A stretch of 64,000 nt of DNA from Ralstonia soli (GTDB lineage Bacteria; Pseudomonadota; Gammaproteobacteria; Burkholderiales; Burkholderiaceae): positions 62,001 through 126,000 of the forward strand of contig NZ_JAMXHT010000004.1 in NCBI RefSeq assembly GCF_023955655.1, in the 5' to 3' direction. The notes beneath the pieces were generated by a model. That model saw nothing but the letters and a program-made list of their open reading frames with translations. It was not told the origin of the DNA and did not search any database. The position numbers were made by a program, and so were the translations under genes. Shown here one piece after another: positions 55,185 to 64,000 of the stretch (position 1 is the first letter of the stretch; the number at the start of each line of letters is the position of its first letter).

Positions 55185-56402
55185 ATGCCTGCCGTGCCAG
55201 CGATGAGATTGCCGTACCCGCATTCCGACTCCACCGGTTCCTCCGACACGCAGTCTCTGTCGCGCAGGCGCTCGTTGTCCGTAGCCGCATCGGCTGCCTT
55301 GCTGACCGGTGCCGCCTTGCTGGCCGGCTGCAGCAAGGAGCAGCCCAAGGCGCCCGACGTGCGGCCCGTGCGCACCATGACGGTCACCAGCGAGCAGGGT
55401 GCCGGCACGGCCGAGTTTTCCGGCGACGTCCGGCCGCGCATCGAGTCGCGCCTGGGCTTTCGCGTGCCGGGCAAGATCGTTGCCCGCCTGGTGGACGTCG
55501 GCGCGACGGTCAAGAAAGGCCAGATGCTCGCGCGCTTGGATCCGACCGATCTGGCCCTCGCGCAGCAATCGGCCCAGGCCCAGTTATCGGCCGCAAAGAC
55601 CGACCGCGACCTCGCTGCCGCCGACCTCAAACGTTTTTCCGAGCTGTTTGCCAAGGGCTTCATCAGCGCAGCGGAACAGCAGCGCCATCAAGCCAACTAC
55701 GACGCCGCACAGGCTCGTTACGAGCAGGCCGCGGCCGGCTATCGCAATCAATCCAACCAGGCGGGATATGCCACGCTCGAAGCCGACGCCGATGGCGTGG
55801 TGACGGGCGTCGATGCCGAAGTCGGGCAGGTGGTGTCCGCCGGCCAACCGGTCGTGCGCGTGGCGCAGACGGCCGAGAAGGAAGTCGTGGTCGGCATTCC
55901 CGAAGACCAAGTGGATACGCTGCGCAAATCGCCCGAGGTGAAGGTCAAGCTGTGGGCCGACCAATCGCGCAGCATTCCGGCCAAGGTGCGCGAGATTGCG
56001 CCGGCAGCTGATCCGCTCACGCGCACGTACACGGTGAAGATTTCGGTGCCGAACCCGCCGCCCGAACTGAAGCTGGGCATGACGGCCGTGGCCACATTCG
56101 TGCGCCCCGGCGGTGGCGCAGATAGCGGGGGTATGGGTGTACGCGTGCCGATCAGCGCGCTGCTGCAGGAGCAAGGCAAGACCGTGGTGTGGCTGTACGA
56201 CGCCGCATCGCAGACGGTCAAGCCCGTGCCGGTGACGGTGGGTGCGCCGCGCGACAACGTGCTGCTGATCACCAGCGGGCTCCAGCCCGGCCAGACCATC
56301 GTGACCGCCGGCGTGCACCTGCTCAAGGCCGGCCAGAAGGTGATGCCGATGGCCCCGGCCGATCAACCGTCGGCCCAGTCTGCCATCACGCCGCGCCGCT
56401 AG
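55185..56402 (+). CDS. RND efflux periplasmic adaptor lipoprotein
   Basis: This 405-residue membrane fusion protein links an RND pump to an outer-membrane channel. The lipobox L-L-A-G-C puts the acylated Cys at residue 49 after an unusually long N-terminal region; an ATG at 55203 would shorten it by six. It shows the hairpin and barrel-sandwich segments (R-P-R-I-E-S-R-L-G-F-R-V-P-G-K-I, G-Q-M-L-A-R-L-D-P-T-D). The C-terminal V-P-I-S-A-L-L motif follows. It is 51 bp upstream of the pump gene. Confidence 0.92.
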   Translation: MPAVPAMRLPYPHSDSTGSSDTQSLSRRRSLSVAASAALLTGAALLAGCSKEQPKAPDVRPVRTMTVTSEQGAGTAEFSGDVRPRIESRLGFRVPGKIVARLVDVGATVKKGQMLARLDPTDLALAQQSAQAQLSAAKTDRDLAAADLKRFSELFAKGFISAAEQQRHQANYDAAQARYEQAAAGYRNQSNQAGYATLEADADGVVTGVDAEVGQVVSAGQPVVRVAQTAEKEVVVGIPEDQVDTLRKSPEVKVKLWADQSRSIPAKVREIAPAADPLTRTYTVKISVPNPPPELKLGMTAVATFVRPGGGADSGGMGVRVPISALLQEQGKTVVWLYDAASQTVKPVPVTVGAPRDNVLLITSGLQPGQTIVTAGVHLLKAGQKVMPMAPADQPSAQSAITPRR

Positions 56403-56453
56403 GCTCCCTCGATAACTTCCGGCCTCAGCCCCAACACGCAAACCTTCGCGCGC

Positions 56454-59400
56454 ATGGAACACTCTCGTTTCAACCTGTCACGCTGGGCGCTTGAACACCA
56501 ACCGCTCACGCGCTTCCTGCTGGTGGCGCTGCTGCTCGGCGGCATCTTTGCGTACGCCAAGCTGGGTCAGGACGAAGACCCGCCTTTCACCTTCCGCGCG
56601 ATGGTGGTGCAGGCCTTCTGGCCCGGTGCCACGGCCGAGCAGATGTCGCGCCAGGTGACCGACAAGATCGAGAAGGCGCTGCAGGAGGTGCCGTACGCGT
56701 GGAAGATCCGCAGCTATTCCAAGCCCGGCGAAACACTCGTCACCTTCCAACTCGCCGACACGTCGCCCTCCAAGGACACCCAGCAACTCTGGTACACCGT
56801 GCGCAAGAAGGTGGGCGACATCGCACCGACGTTGCCGCAGGGCGTGCGCGGCCCGTACTTCAATGACGACTTCGGCGATGTGTACGGCTCCATTTACGCG
56901 CTGTCGGCCGATGGCTTTACGTACCGCCAACTGAACGATTACGCCGACGCGATCCGCCAGCAATTGCTGCGCGTGCCCAACGTCGCCAAGGTCGAGCTGC
57001 TAGGCGATCAGGACGAGAAGATCTACATCGAGTTCCAGCAGGCGAAGCTCTCGCAGATGGGGCTGGACATCAACAGCATCGCCACGCAGATCGGCCAGCA
57101 GAACAACATCGGCCCCAGCGGGGTGCTGATCACGCCGACGGACAACGTGCAGATCCGCCTGTCGGGTCAGTTCTCCGACATCCGCGATCTCGAAAACCTC
57201 ACGCTGCGCGGCCCCGGCGGCACGACCAACATCCGCCTGGGCGACATCGCCACCGTCAAGCACGGCTACGTCGACCCGCCGCACGCCAAGATGCGCTTCA
57301 ACGGTAAGGAAGTCATCGGCGTGGCCATTTCGATGACGAAGGGCGGCGACATCATCCAGCTGGGCAAGGACCTGCGCGCCACGGTCGACAAGATCCGCGC
57401 GAAGCTGCCCGTGGGTGTTGAGATGGAGCAGGTGCAGAACCAGCCGAAGTCGGTGCAGAACTCGGTGGGGGAGTTCGTGCACGTGCTGATCGAGGCGGTG
57501 GTGATCGTGCTGGCGGTGAGCTTTCTCTCCCTCGGTCTGCACACCAAGCCCAAGTTGCGCATCGACGTGTGGCCGGGTCTGGTGGTGGGCCTGACGATTC
57601 CGCTGGTGCTGGCGGTGACGTTCCTGTTCATGAACATCTTCGACATCGGCCTGCACAAGATCTCGCTTGGCGCGCTGATCATTGCGCTCGGCCTGCTGGT
57701 GGACGACGCGATCATCGCGGTCGAAATGATGGTGCGCAAGCTGGAAGAGGGCTTCTCCAAGATGGAAGCCGCCACCTTTGCCTACAGCTCGACCGCCATG
57801 CCGATGCTGACCGGTACGCTCATCACCGCCACGGGGTTCCTGCCGGTGGGGCTGGCGCGCTCGACGGTGGGGGAATACACCTTCGGCATCTTTGCGGTGA
57901 CGGCATTGGCGCTGGTGCTGTCGTGGTTTGCCGCGGTGGTGTTTGTGCCGTACCTGGGCTTTCTGTTGCTGCGCACGAAGTCGCACGCGGGTAACGGCGG
58001 GCATCACGAGCTGTTCGATACACCGTTCTACAACCGCTTCCGCGGCTGGGTGAACTGGTGCGTGGAATACCGCAAGACAGTGATCGTCGTGACGCTGGTG
58101 GCGTTCGGGCTGGGCGTGTTCGGCTTCAAGTACGTGGAGAAGCAGTTCTTCCCCGATTCCAGCCGCCCCGAGCTGCTCGTGGAACTGTGGCTGCCGGAAG
58201 GCTCGAGCTTCAATCAGACCGAGACCGAGGCCAAGCGCTTTGAAGCGCTGATGCGCAAGGAGCAGAACGTCGAAAGCGTGACGATGTTCATTGGCTCCGG
58301 CGCACCGCGTTTCTACCTGCCGCTGGATCAGATCCTGCCGCAGACCAATGTGGCGCAGGCCATCGTCATGCCCACCTCGCTGGAGGCGCGTGCGGGCGTG
58401 CGGCAACACATTCTCGGCCTGCTCAAATCGCAGTTCCCGCACCTGCGCGGCCGTGTGAAGCTGCTGCCCAATGGCCCGCCGGTGCAGTATCCGGTGCAGT
58501 TCCGCGTGATGGGCCCGGACATGGGCGGTGTGCGCAAGATTGCCGATCAGGTCAAGGCCATCATGGTCGCCAACCCGAACACGGTGGGCGTGAACGACAA
58601 CTGGAACGAGAACGTCAAAGTGCTGCGCCTGGACATCGACCAAGACAAGGCGCGCGCGCTGGGCGTGTCGACGGGGTCGATCTCGCAGGTCACGCAGACG
58701 GTGCTCACTGGGGCGCCCATCGCCCAGTACCGCGACGGCGACAAGCTGCTCGACATCGTCATGCGCCCGCAGGCGGACGAACGCAACACGCTCGACGCGT
58801 TGCAGCGCGTGCAGGTGCCGACCAGCAGCGGTCGAACGGTCCCGCTTACGCAAGTGGCGCGTGTGGGCTTTGCATGGGAGCCCGGCGTGATCTGGCGCGA
58901 GAACCGCGACTACGGCATCACCGTGCAATCCGACGTGGTCGACGGTGTGCAAGGCCCGACGGTAACGGCGCAGATCAACCCGCTGCTCGACAAGATCCGC
59001 GCCGATCTGCCGCCGGACTACCAGATCAAGATTGCCGGCGCAGAAGAAGAGAGCGCCAACGCGGGGGCTTCGATTGCCGCGCAGATGCCGCTCTGCATCT
59101 TCATCATCTTCTTGCTGCTGATGCTCCAGTTGCACAGCTTCTCGCGCTCGGTGATGGTGTTCCTCACGGGGCCGCTGGGGTTGATTGGCGCGGCGACAAC
59201 GTTGTTACTGCTGCGCGCGCCGATGGGCTTCGTGGCGCAGCTCGGCATTACCGCGCTGATCGGCATGATCATCCGCAACTCGGTCATTCTGGTGGATCAG
59301 ATCGAGCAGGACGTGGCCGCAGGCGTGCCCACCTGGACGGCCATTGTCGAGGCAGCCGTGCGGCGCTTCCGTCCCATCATCCTGACGGCCGCCGCGGCTG

Positions 59401-59573
59401 TGCTGGCCATGATTCCGCTGTCGCGCAGCGTGTTCTGGGGGCCGATGGCTGCCGCCATCATGGGTGGGCTGATCGTGGCAACGGTCCTCACGTTGCTCTT
59501 CCTGCCGGCGTTGTATGCAGCGTGGTTCCGCGTCAAGCGGCCGGAGGCGCAAGCGGCTGTACCGATGGACTGA
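56454..59573 (+). CDS. RND efflux pump inner-membrane permease
   Basis: This 1039-residue AcrB-type pump subunit has about twelve transmembrane helices. It starts with a helix (F-L-L-V-A-L-L-L-G-G-I-F-A-Y) followed by G-Q-D-E-D-P-P-F-T-F-R. This opening is typical of the HAE1-like subgroup with simple adaptors. The central helix has G-L-L-V-D-D-A-I-I-A-V-E-M-M, carrying the proton-relay Asp pair. No outer-membrane factor gene follows, so it must borrow a channel. The substrate is unknown. Confidence 0.95.
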   Translation: MEHSRFNLSRWALEHQPLTRFLLVALLLGGIFAYAKLGQDEDPPFTFRAMVVQAFWPGATAEQMSRQVTDKIEKALQEVPYAWKIRSYSKPGETLVTFQLADTSPSKDTQQLWYTVRKKVGDIAPTLPQGVRGPYFNDDFGDVYGSIYALSADGFTYRQLNDYADAIRQQLLRVPNVAKVELLGDQDEKIYIEFQQAKLSQMGLDINSIATQIGQQNNIGPSGVLITPTDNVQIRLSGQFSDIRDLENLTLRGPGGTTNIRLGDIATVKHGYVDPPHAKMRFNGKEVIGVAISMTKGGDIIQLGKDLRATVDKIRAKLPVGVEMEQVQNQPKSVQNSVGEFVHVLIEAVVIVLAVSFLSLGLHTKPKLRIDVWPGLVVGLTIPLVLAVTFLFMNIFDIGLHKISLGALIIALGLLVDDAIIAVEMMVRKLEEGFSKMEAATFAYSSTAMPMLTGTLITATGFLPVGLARSTVGEYTFGIFAVTALALVLSWFAAVVFVPYLGFLLLRTKSHAGNGGHHELFDTPFYNRFRGWVNWCVEYRKTVIVVTLVAFGLGVFGFKYVEKQFFPDSSRPELLVELWLPEGSSFNQTETEAKRFEALMRKEQNVESVTMFIGSGAPRFYLPLDQILPQTNVAQAIVMPTSLEARAGVRQHILGLLKSQFPHLRGRVKLLPNGPPVQYPVQFRVMGPDMGGVRKIADQVKAIMVANPNTVGVNDNWNENVKVLRLDIDQDKARALGVSTGSISQVTQTVLTGAPIAQYRDGDKLLDIVMRPQADERNTLDALQRVQVPTSSGRTVPLTQVARVGFAWEPGVIWRENRDYGITVQSDVVDGVQGPTVTAQINPLLDKIRADLPPDYQIKIAGAEEESANAGASIAAQMPLCIFIIFLLLMLQLHSFSRSVMVFLTGPLGLIGAATTLLLLRAPMGFVAQLGITALIGMIIRNSVILVDQIEQDVAAGVPTWTAIVEAAVRRFRPIILTAAAAVLAMIPLSRSVFWGPMAAAIMGGLIVATVLTLLFLPALYAAWFRVKRPEAQAAVPMD

Positions 59574-59626
59574 CGGGGCGAGGCTGGGGACTCAAGCCCC
59601 AACGCCACCTCAAGCAGAGCGGGGGA

Positions 59627-59655
59627 TGGAAACCCCCGAGCGACTGCGATATAAT
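59627..59655 (+). promoter_or_regulatory. Promoter of tRNA-Leu
   Basis: TGGAAA (59627-59632), a 17-bp spacer and a perfect TATAAT (59650-59655), about 51 bp before the mature tRNA. Confidence 0.8.
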
Positions 59656-59706
59656 CGCGGGCTTCCTTTCCGGCGCCCCTTTCTCGGGGGCGCCGCGATC
59701 CATCCG

Positions 59707-59793
59707 GCGAGGGTGGCGAAATTGGTAGACGCACCAGGTTTAGGTCCTGACGCCAGCAATGGTGTAGGGGTTCGAGTCCCCTCCCTCGCACCA
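59707..59793 (+). tRNA. tRNA-Leu (TAG)
   Basis: An 87-nt class II tRNA with a long variable arm. The anticodon TAG lies within ttTAGgt, the acceptor stem is gcgaggg/ccctcgc, and CCA is encoded. It lies 133 bp after the RND pump gene. Confidence 0.97.
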
Positions 59794-59829
59794 CTTACCT
59801 CGTTCCGAGGTTTCCTCCGGCAGACGCAC

Positions 59830-61149
59830 TCACGCGTCCGGCGTGCCCAGCGCTTTGTTGATCCGCAGCGCCACCAGCGTACCCACCACGCCTGAGAGCA
59901 GGTACAGGCTGACAGCGCCCAACCCGAACAGCGACGAGAGGCCCAGCGCCACCAGCGGTGCAAACGCGGCGCCAAACAGCCAGCCGAAGTCGGTCGTCAG
60001 CGCGGCACCGGTATAGCGGAAACGGCTCTCGAAGTTCGATGTCACCACGCCGGCAGCCTGGCCGTAGGACAGCCCCAGCAGCCCGAAACCCACCAGGATG
60101 AAGATGTCCTGTCCGGCGACACCGCCATCGAGCAGCCACGGCGCCGCCAGGCTGAAGATGCCGATCAGCACTGCCATGGCAGCCAACGTCGTGCGCCTGC
60201 CGATACGGTCTGCAATCCAGCCGGAGAGCAGCGTGCCGATGAACGCGATGACCGCACCGACGATCTCGACCGCCAATACGTCCGACACGCTTTGCGTCTT
60301 GCGCAGGGCCACCCACGACAGCGGAAACACCGTCACCAGATGGAACAGCGCATAGCTGGCCAGCGCTGCAAAGGCCCCCAGGAAGATGTTGAACCCCTGG
60401 GCATTCACCATCTGCAGGGTATTGATCGGCTCGAGCTCGCCTTCTTCCAGCAGTTGCGTGTATTCGTGCGTCACGACCAGACGCAGCCGCGCAAACAGGG
60501 CCACCACGTTGATGGCAAAGGCGACGTAGAACGGATAGCGCCAGCCCCATTCGATGAACTCCTGGAATGTCAGGCTCGAATAGAGGAACAGGAACAACGA
60601 CCCCGCGATGATGAAGCCCGTGGGCGCGCCGAGTTGTCCGACCATGGCGTACCAGCCGCGCTTGTTCTCGGGTGCGTTCAGTGCCAGCAAGGAGGGCAGA
60701 CCATCCCACGAACCCCCGAACGCGATGCCCTGCATGAAGCGGAACAGCGCCAGGAGATAGATGGCCGCATGGCCGATCGACGCGTACGACGGCAGGAACG
60801 CAATGCCAACGGTGGCCGTACCGAGCAGGAACAGCGATGCGGTCAGCTTGGTGCCGCGGCCCCATCGGCGCTGGATGCGCATGAACAGCGCCGTGCCGAA
60901 CGGGCGCCCGATAAAGGCGAACGAGAAGATTGCAAAGCTGAACAGCAGCCCGGCCAGCTCGCTGGCGAAGGGAAAGTAGACGGTCGGGAAAACCAGCACC
61001 GAGGCGATGCCATAGACGAAGAAGTCGAAATACTCCGACGCTCGTCCAATCACCACACCTGTGGCGATCTCGGCTGGCGCGACTTCATGGTGTCCTGGGG
61101 CAGGGGGAGCAGAGGGAGAGGCGCGATGCTGGTGGGTCAGACTGGCCAT
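59830..61149 (-). CDS. MFS metabolite:H+ symporter
   Basis: This 439-residue inner-membrane transporter of the major facilitator superfamily is of the metabolite/H+ symporter (ShiA/ProP-like) type. It has about twelve helices. The R-A-S-E-Y-F-D-F-F-V-Y-G segment is in helix 1, G-R-P-F-G is in the first loop and D-R-I-G-R-R is in the middle loop. The start at 61149 (M-A-S-L-T-H-Q-H) was preferred over 61212. It is divergent from cyoA with a 148-bp gap. The substrate is unknown. Confidence 0.9.
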   Translation of the reverse strand: MASLTHQHRASPSAPPAPGHHEVAPAEIATGVVIGRASEYFDFFVYGIASVLVFPTVYFPFASELAGLLFSFAIFSFAFIGRPFGTALFMRIQRRWGRGTKLTASLFLLGTATVGIAFLPSYASIGHAAIYLLALFRFMQGIAFGGSWDGLPSLLALNAPENKRGWYAMVGQLGAPTGFIIAGSLFLFLYSSLTFQEFIEWGWRYPFYVAFAINVVALFARLRLVVTHEYTQLLEEGELEPINTLQMVNAQGFNIFLGAFAALASYALFHLVTVFPLSWVALRKTQSVSDVLAVEIVGAVIAFIGTLLSGWIADRIGRRTTLAAMAVLIGIFSLAAPWLLDGGVAGQDIFILVGFGLLGLSYGQAAGVVTSNFESRFRYTGAALTTDFGWLFGAAFAPLVALGLSSLFGLGAVSLYLLSGVVGTLVALRINKALGTPDA

Positions 61150-61297
61150 CGTGGAGGCTCCATCGAAGGGTGGGTGTCGTACTGAACGCAAACTCGGCAA
61201 GCACAAGACCAAGAATAGCGCCTAAACTGCAACAGCAAATCGAAAGATCGCTGGGCGTCTCCCAGCGCGACGTTAATTAAACGCCACTTCCGAGACC

Positions 61298-62350
61298 ATG
61301 CCACGCTTCGATGCAGCGGTGAAACGCTTCCGGACAACAGGAAGGACGCTTTTGAGAAGTGCCGCAATCGCCGTCCTGGTGACGCTTGCGGGATGTAGCA
61401 ACGCGGTGCTTCTATCGCCGGCGGGCGACATGGCATTGCGACAGCGGAACCTGATCATCATCGCCACGTGCCTGATGCTGTTGATCATCGTTCCGGTGAT
61501 CATTCTCACGCTGCTGTTTGCATGGCGATACCGAGAAAGCGCCAACAATGCCCATTACAACCCGGACTGGGACCATTCCACGGTGCTGGAACTGGCGATC
61601 TGGGCCGCGCCGCTGCTGATCATCATCACGCTGGGCGCCGTGACATGGGTCAGCACCCATCAGCTCGATCCGTATCGGCCGCTCACTCGGCTTGATGAAA
61701 GCCGGCCGGTCACCGCAGAGGTCAAGCCGTTGACCGTGGAAGTGGTGGCAATGGACTGGAAGTGGCTGTTTCTCTATCCCGAGCAAGGCATTGCCACCGT
61801 CAACGAACTGGCTGCGCCGGTGGATCGCCCGATCGAATTCCGGATCACGGCCACCACGGTCATGAACGCGTTCTTCGTGCCGTCGCTGGCGGGCATGGTG
61901 TATGCGATGCCCGCCATGGAAACCAAGCTGCATGCCGTCATCAACCGCGCCGGTGTGTATGACGGCCTCTCGTCCAACTACAGCGGCGCGGGCTTCTCGC
62001 ACATGCGGTTCAAGTTCCACGGCCTGTCAAACGAAGATTTCGACCGCTGGGTCCAGCAGGTCAAGTCGTCGGGCTCGCCGCTGTCGAAAGACACCTACCT
62101 GAAGCTGGCCAAGCCCAGCGAAAGCGAGCCGGTCCAGCGCTATGCCAGCGTCGCGCCTGGCCTCTACGACCGCATCCTGAACCGCTGCGTGGACGGCCAG
62201 GCCTGTCTGGCGGACACCATGGCGAGCAACCGCAATCGAGGCAAGTTCGATCCGTCGGCGGAAATCTGTACCGCGAGCAACACGGCCGAGTCCATGCCGA
62301 TGTTTGCGCCGGATGCTCCTGTCGGCGACGGTCGAAGGCTGTTGCAGTAG
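61298..62350 (+). CDS. cyoA: Cytochrome bo3 ubiquinol oxidase subunit II
   Basis: This 350-residue lipoprotein subunit has lipobox L-A-G-C with Cys33, two transmembrane helices (about residues 50-75 and 95-115) and a periplasmic cupredoxin-like domain. M-D-W-K-W-L-F-L-Y-P and the P-S-L-A-G-M-V-Y-A-M-P loop are typical of CyoA. The ligands for Cu-A are missing, as expected for a quinol oxidase. It starts the cyo operon. Confidence 0.95.
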   Translation: MPRFDAAVKRFRTTGRTLLRSAAIAVLVTLAGCSNAVLLSPAGDMALRQRNLIIIATCLMLLIIVPVIILTLLFAWRYRESANNAHYNPDWDHSTVLELAIWAAPLLIIITLGAVTWVSTHQLDPYRPLTRLDESRPVTAEVKPLTVEVVAMDWKWLFLYPEQGIATVNELAAPVDRPIEFRITATTVMNAFFVPSLAGMVYAMPAMETKLHAVINRAGVYDGLSSNYSGAGFSHMRFKFHGLSNEDFDRWVQQVKSSGSPLSKDTYLKLAKPSESEPVQRYASVAPGLYDRILNRCVDGQACLADTMASNRNRGKFDPSAEICTASNTAESMPMFAPDAPVGDGRRLLQ

Positions 62351-62431
62351 CGCACGGCTGCGCGCCCCGTTTTCGTTTTCTCGTCAACTCAGACCGGCCA
62401 CAATTGGTCGATGCAGGCCCAGGTGACAACT

Positions 62432-64000
62432 ATGCCCGAGCGCTCCGAACTCGCCAACATGATCTTTGGCCGTCTGTCGTGGGAGGCCATTCCATATCAC
62501 GAGCCGATCCTGCTCGCCACCTTCGCGGTCGTCGCCATCGGCGGCCTTGCGGTGGTGGGAGCGCTGACGTACTACCGCCTCTGGGGCTATCTCTGGCGTG
62601 AGTGGTTTACCAGCATCGATCACAAGAAGATCGGCATCATGTACGTCGTGCTGGGTATCGTGATGCTGCTGCGCGGCTTTGCCGATGCGGTCATGATGCG
62701 GCTGCAGCAGGCGGTGGCGTTCGGCGACAACCTCGGGTATCTGCCGCCGCATCACTACGACCAGATCTTCACCGCGCACGGTGTGATCATGATCTTCTTC
62801 GTGGCCATGCCGCTGGTGACCGGCCTGATGAACTTTGTCATGCCACTGCAGATTGGGGCGCGCGACGTGGCATTCCCGTTCCTCAACAACTTCAGCTTCT
62901 GGATGACGACCGGTGGTGCCATCCTGGTGATGATGTCGCTGTTCGTGGGCGAATTCGCGCGTACCGGCTGGCTGGCCTATCCGCCATTGTCGGGCATCCT
63001 TTCCAGCCCCGACGTGGGGGTCGATTACTACATCTGGGCATTGCAGATCGCGGGGGTCGGCACCGTTCTATCCGGCATCAACTTGCTGGTGACCATTGTC
63101 AAGATGCGCGCGCCGGGCATGACGCTGATGCGCATGCCGATCTTCACCTGGACTGCGCTGTGCACCAACGCGCTGATCGTTGCCGCCTTTCCGGTGCTGA
63201 CGGCCGCCGTGACGCTGCTGGCCCTGGACCGCTATGCCGGCACTCATTTCTTTACGGTCGAGCAGGGCGGCAGCGCAATGATGTATGTGAATCTGATCTG
63301 GATCTGGGGTCATCCCGAGGTCTACATCCTGGTGCTGCCGGTGTTCGGTGTCTTCTCGGAAGTGGTGGCAACGTACTCGCGCAAGCGTCTGTTCGGCTAC
63401 GCGTCGATGGTGTATGCGACGGTCGTGATCACGGTGCTGTCGTACCTGGTCTGGCTGCATCACTTCTTCACGATGGGGTCGGGCGCCAGCGTCAACTCGT
63501 TCTTCGGGATCACAACGATGATCATTTCGATCCCGACCGGCGCGAAGATATTCAACTGGCTGTTCACGATGTACCACGGCAAGATCCGCTTCGAACCGCC
63601 CATGCTGTGGACCATCGGATTCATGGTCACGTTCGTCATCGGCGGGATGACGGGGGTGCTGCTGGCGGTGCCCCCCGCGGACTTCTCGTTGCACAACAGC
63701 CTGTTCCTGATTGCCCACTTCCATAACGTGATCATCGGTGGGGTGCTGTTCGGCCTCATGGCGGGCATCACGTACTGGTTCCCGAAGGCGTTCGGCTATC
63801 GGCTGGTGTCGTCGTGGGGGAAGGCATCGTTCTGGTTCTGGTTCATCGGCTTTTACTTTGCGTTCATGCCGCTGTACTGGTTGGGCATGCTTGGCGTGAC
63901 CCGCCGGATGAGCCATTTCGACGATCCATCGTTGCAGATCTGGTTTCAGCTCGCGGCGTTTGGCGCGCTCCTGATCGCCATCGGCATCGGCTGCTTCCTG
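62432..64000 (+). CDS. cyoB: Cytochrome bo3 ubiquinol oxidase subunit I, 3' truncated
   Basis: 523 codons of the haem-copper oxidase core subunit run to the window edge without a stop. It pumps protons while reducing O2 with ubiquinol. Haem and copper ligands are at positions matching E. coli CyoB plus 10: H116 (F-T-A-H-G), H294 and Y298 (G-H-P-E-V-Y), H343-H344 (W-L-H-H-F-F), and H429/H431 (H-F-H-N). The start at 62432 has aggtga 5 bp upstream; an in-frame ATG at 62411 lacks a ribosome-binding site. Confidence 0.97.
   Translation, partial: MPERSELANMIFGRLSWEAIPYHEPILLATFAVVAIGGLAVVGALTYYRLWGYLWREWFTSIDHKKIGIMYVVLGIVMLLRGFADAVMMRLQQAVAFGDNLGYLPPHHYDQIFTAHGVIMIFFVAMPLVTGLMNFVMPLQIGARDVAFPFLNNFSFWMTTGGAILVMMSLFVGEFARTGWLAYPPLSGILSSPDVGVDYYIWALQIAGVGTVLSGINLLVTIVKMRAPGMTLMRMPIFTWTALCTNALIVAAFPVLTAAVTLLALDRYAGTHFFTVEQGGSAMMYVNLIWIWGHPEVYILVLPVFGVFSEVVATYSRKRLFGYASMVYATVVITVLSYLVWLHHFFTMGSGASVNSFFGITTMIISIPTGAKIFNWLFTMYHGKIRFEPPMLWTIGFMVTFVIGGMTGVLLAVPPADFSLHNSLFLIAHFHNVIIGGVLFGLMAGITYWFPKAFGYRLVSSWGKASFWFWFIGFYFAFMPLYWLGMLGVTRRMSHFDDPSLQIWFQLAAFGALLIAIGIGCFL

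Noticed and set aside
57000-59135. 711-codon minus-strand frame inside the RND pump gene
   Set aside because: Antisense shadow; the RND protein on the plus strand is complete with all membrane segments.

Overview
The window is a GC-rich bacterial chromosome segment of the genus Ralstonia or a very close relative (Burkholderiales). Signs of this are a dihydrolipoamide dehydrogenase with a fused lipoyl domain, a phaC-phaA-phaB-phaR polyhydroxybutyrate (PHB) locus, a BktB thiolase, a RisA/RisS two-component pair, and a paired bpt-aat locus. Species was not resolved. I saw no insertion sequence, prophage, CRISPR array or integrase, and nearly all of it is core chromosome.

Layout. 1-3 kb: the end of an Ntn-hydrolase-like gene, then lpdA. 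3-4.3 kb: phasin gene phaP with a readable promoter and operators, and a possible small RNA downstream. 4.3-7.4 kb: a histone-deacetylase-like amidohydrolase, an EamA transporter, a thioesterase and a nitroreductase. 7.8-9.1 kb: the cell-wall endopeptidase pbpG. 9.1-12.6 kb: an IclR regulator divergent from a lutA-lutB lactate-oxidation operon without lutC. 12.7-15.3 kb: small membrane and lipoproteins, the N-degron transferases bpt and aat, and a Nudix hydrolase. 15.4-15.7 kb: two tandem initiator tRNAs with their own promoter and terminator. 15.8-25.8 kb: pyrD, kup, two charged secreted proteins, tex, a YdcH-like protein and a DinG/YoaA helicase. 25.9-28.9 kb: bamD, rluD and pgeF. 29-34 kb: phaCAB and phaR. 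34-38.7 kb: dusC, rimO, bktB and a secreted protein. 38.7-45.6 kb: metC, serB, argE and mfd. 45.8-48.3 kb: ispD-ispF and the ahpC-ahpD peroxide pair. 48.5-50.6 kb: risA-risS. 50.9-54.2 kb: a small Gly-rich exported protein plus a DUF1800/DUF1501 pair. 54.2-59.6 kb: an isolated squalene/phytoene-synthase homologue and a two-gene RND efflux operon. 59.7 kb to the end: tRNA-Leu, an MFS transporter, cyoA and the start of cyoB.

The most coherent system is PHB metabolism, spread over three places. PhaA or BktB condenses acyl-CoA, PhaB reduces, PhaC polymerises, PhaP coats the granule and PhaR represses. The phaP promoter carries two 17-bp palindromes, one just upstream of the -35 box and one over the -10 box. 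A decamer within the upstream palindrome (and just downstream of the second one) recurs between phaB and phaR, and a CTGC-N3-GCAG site precedes phaR. I did not find an unambiguous new system. The best leads are this operator set, the possible small RNA downstream of phaP, the lutC-less lut operon with a coupled unknown protein, the RND operon with a TetR-like operator but no local TetR gene, and the exported DUF1800/DUF1501 cluster.
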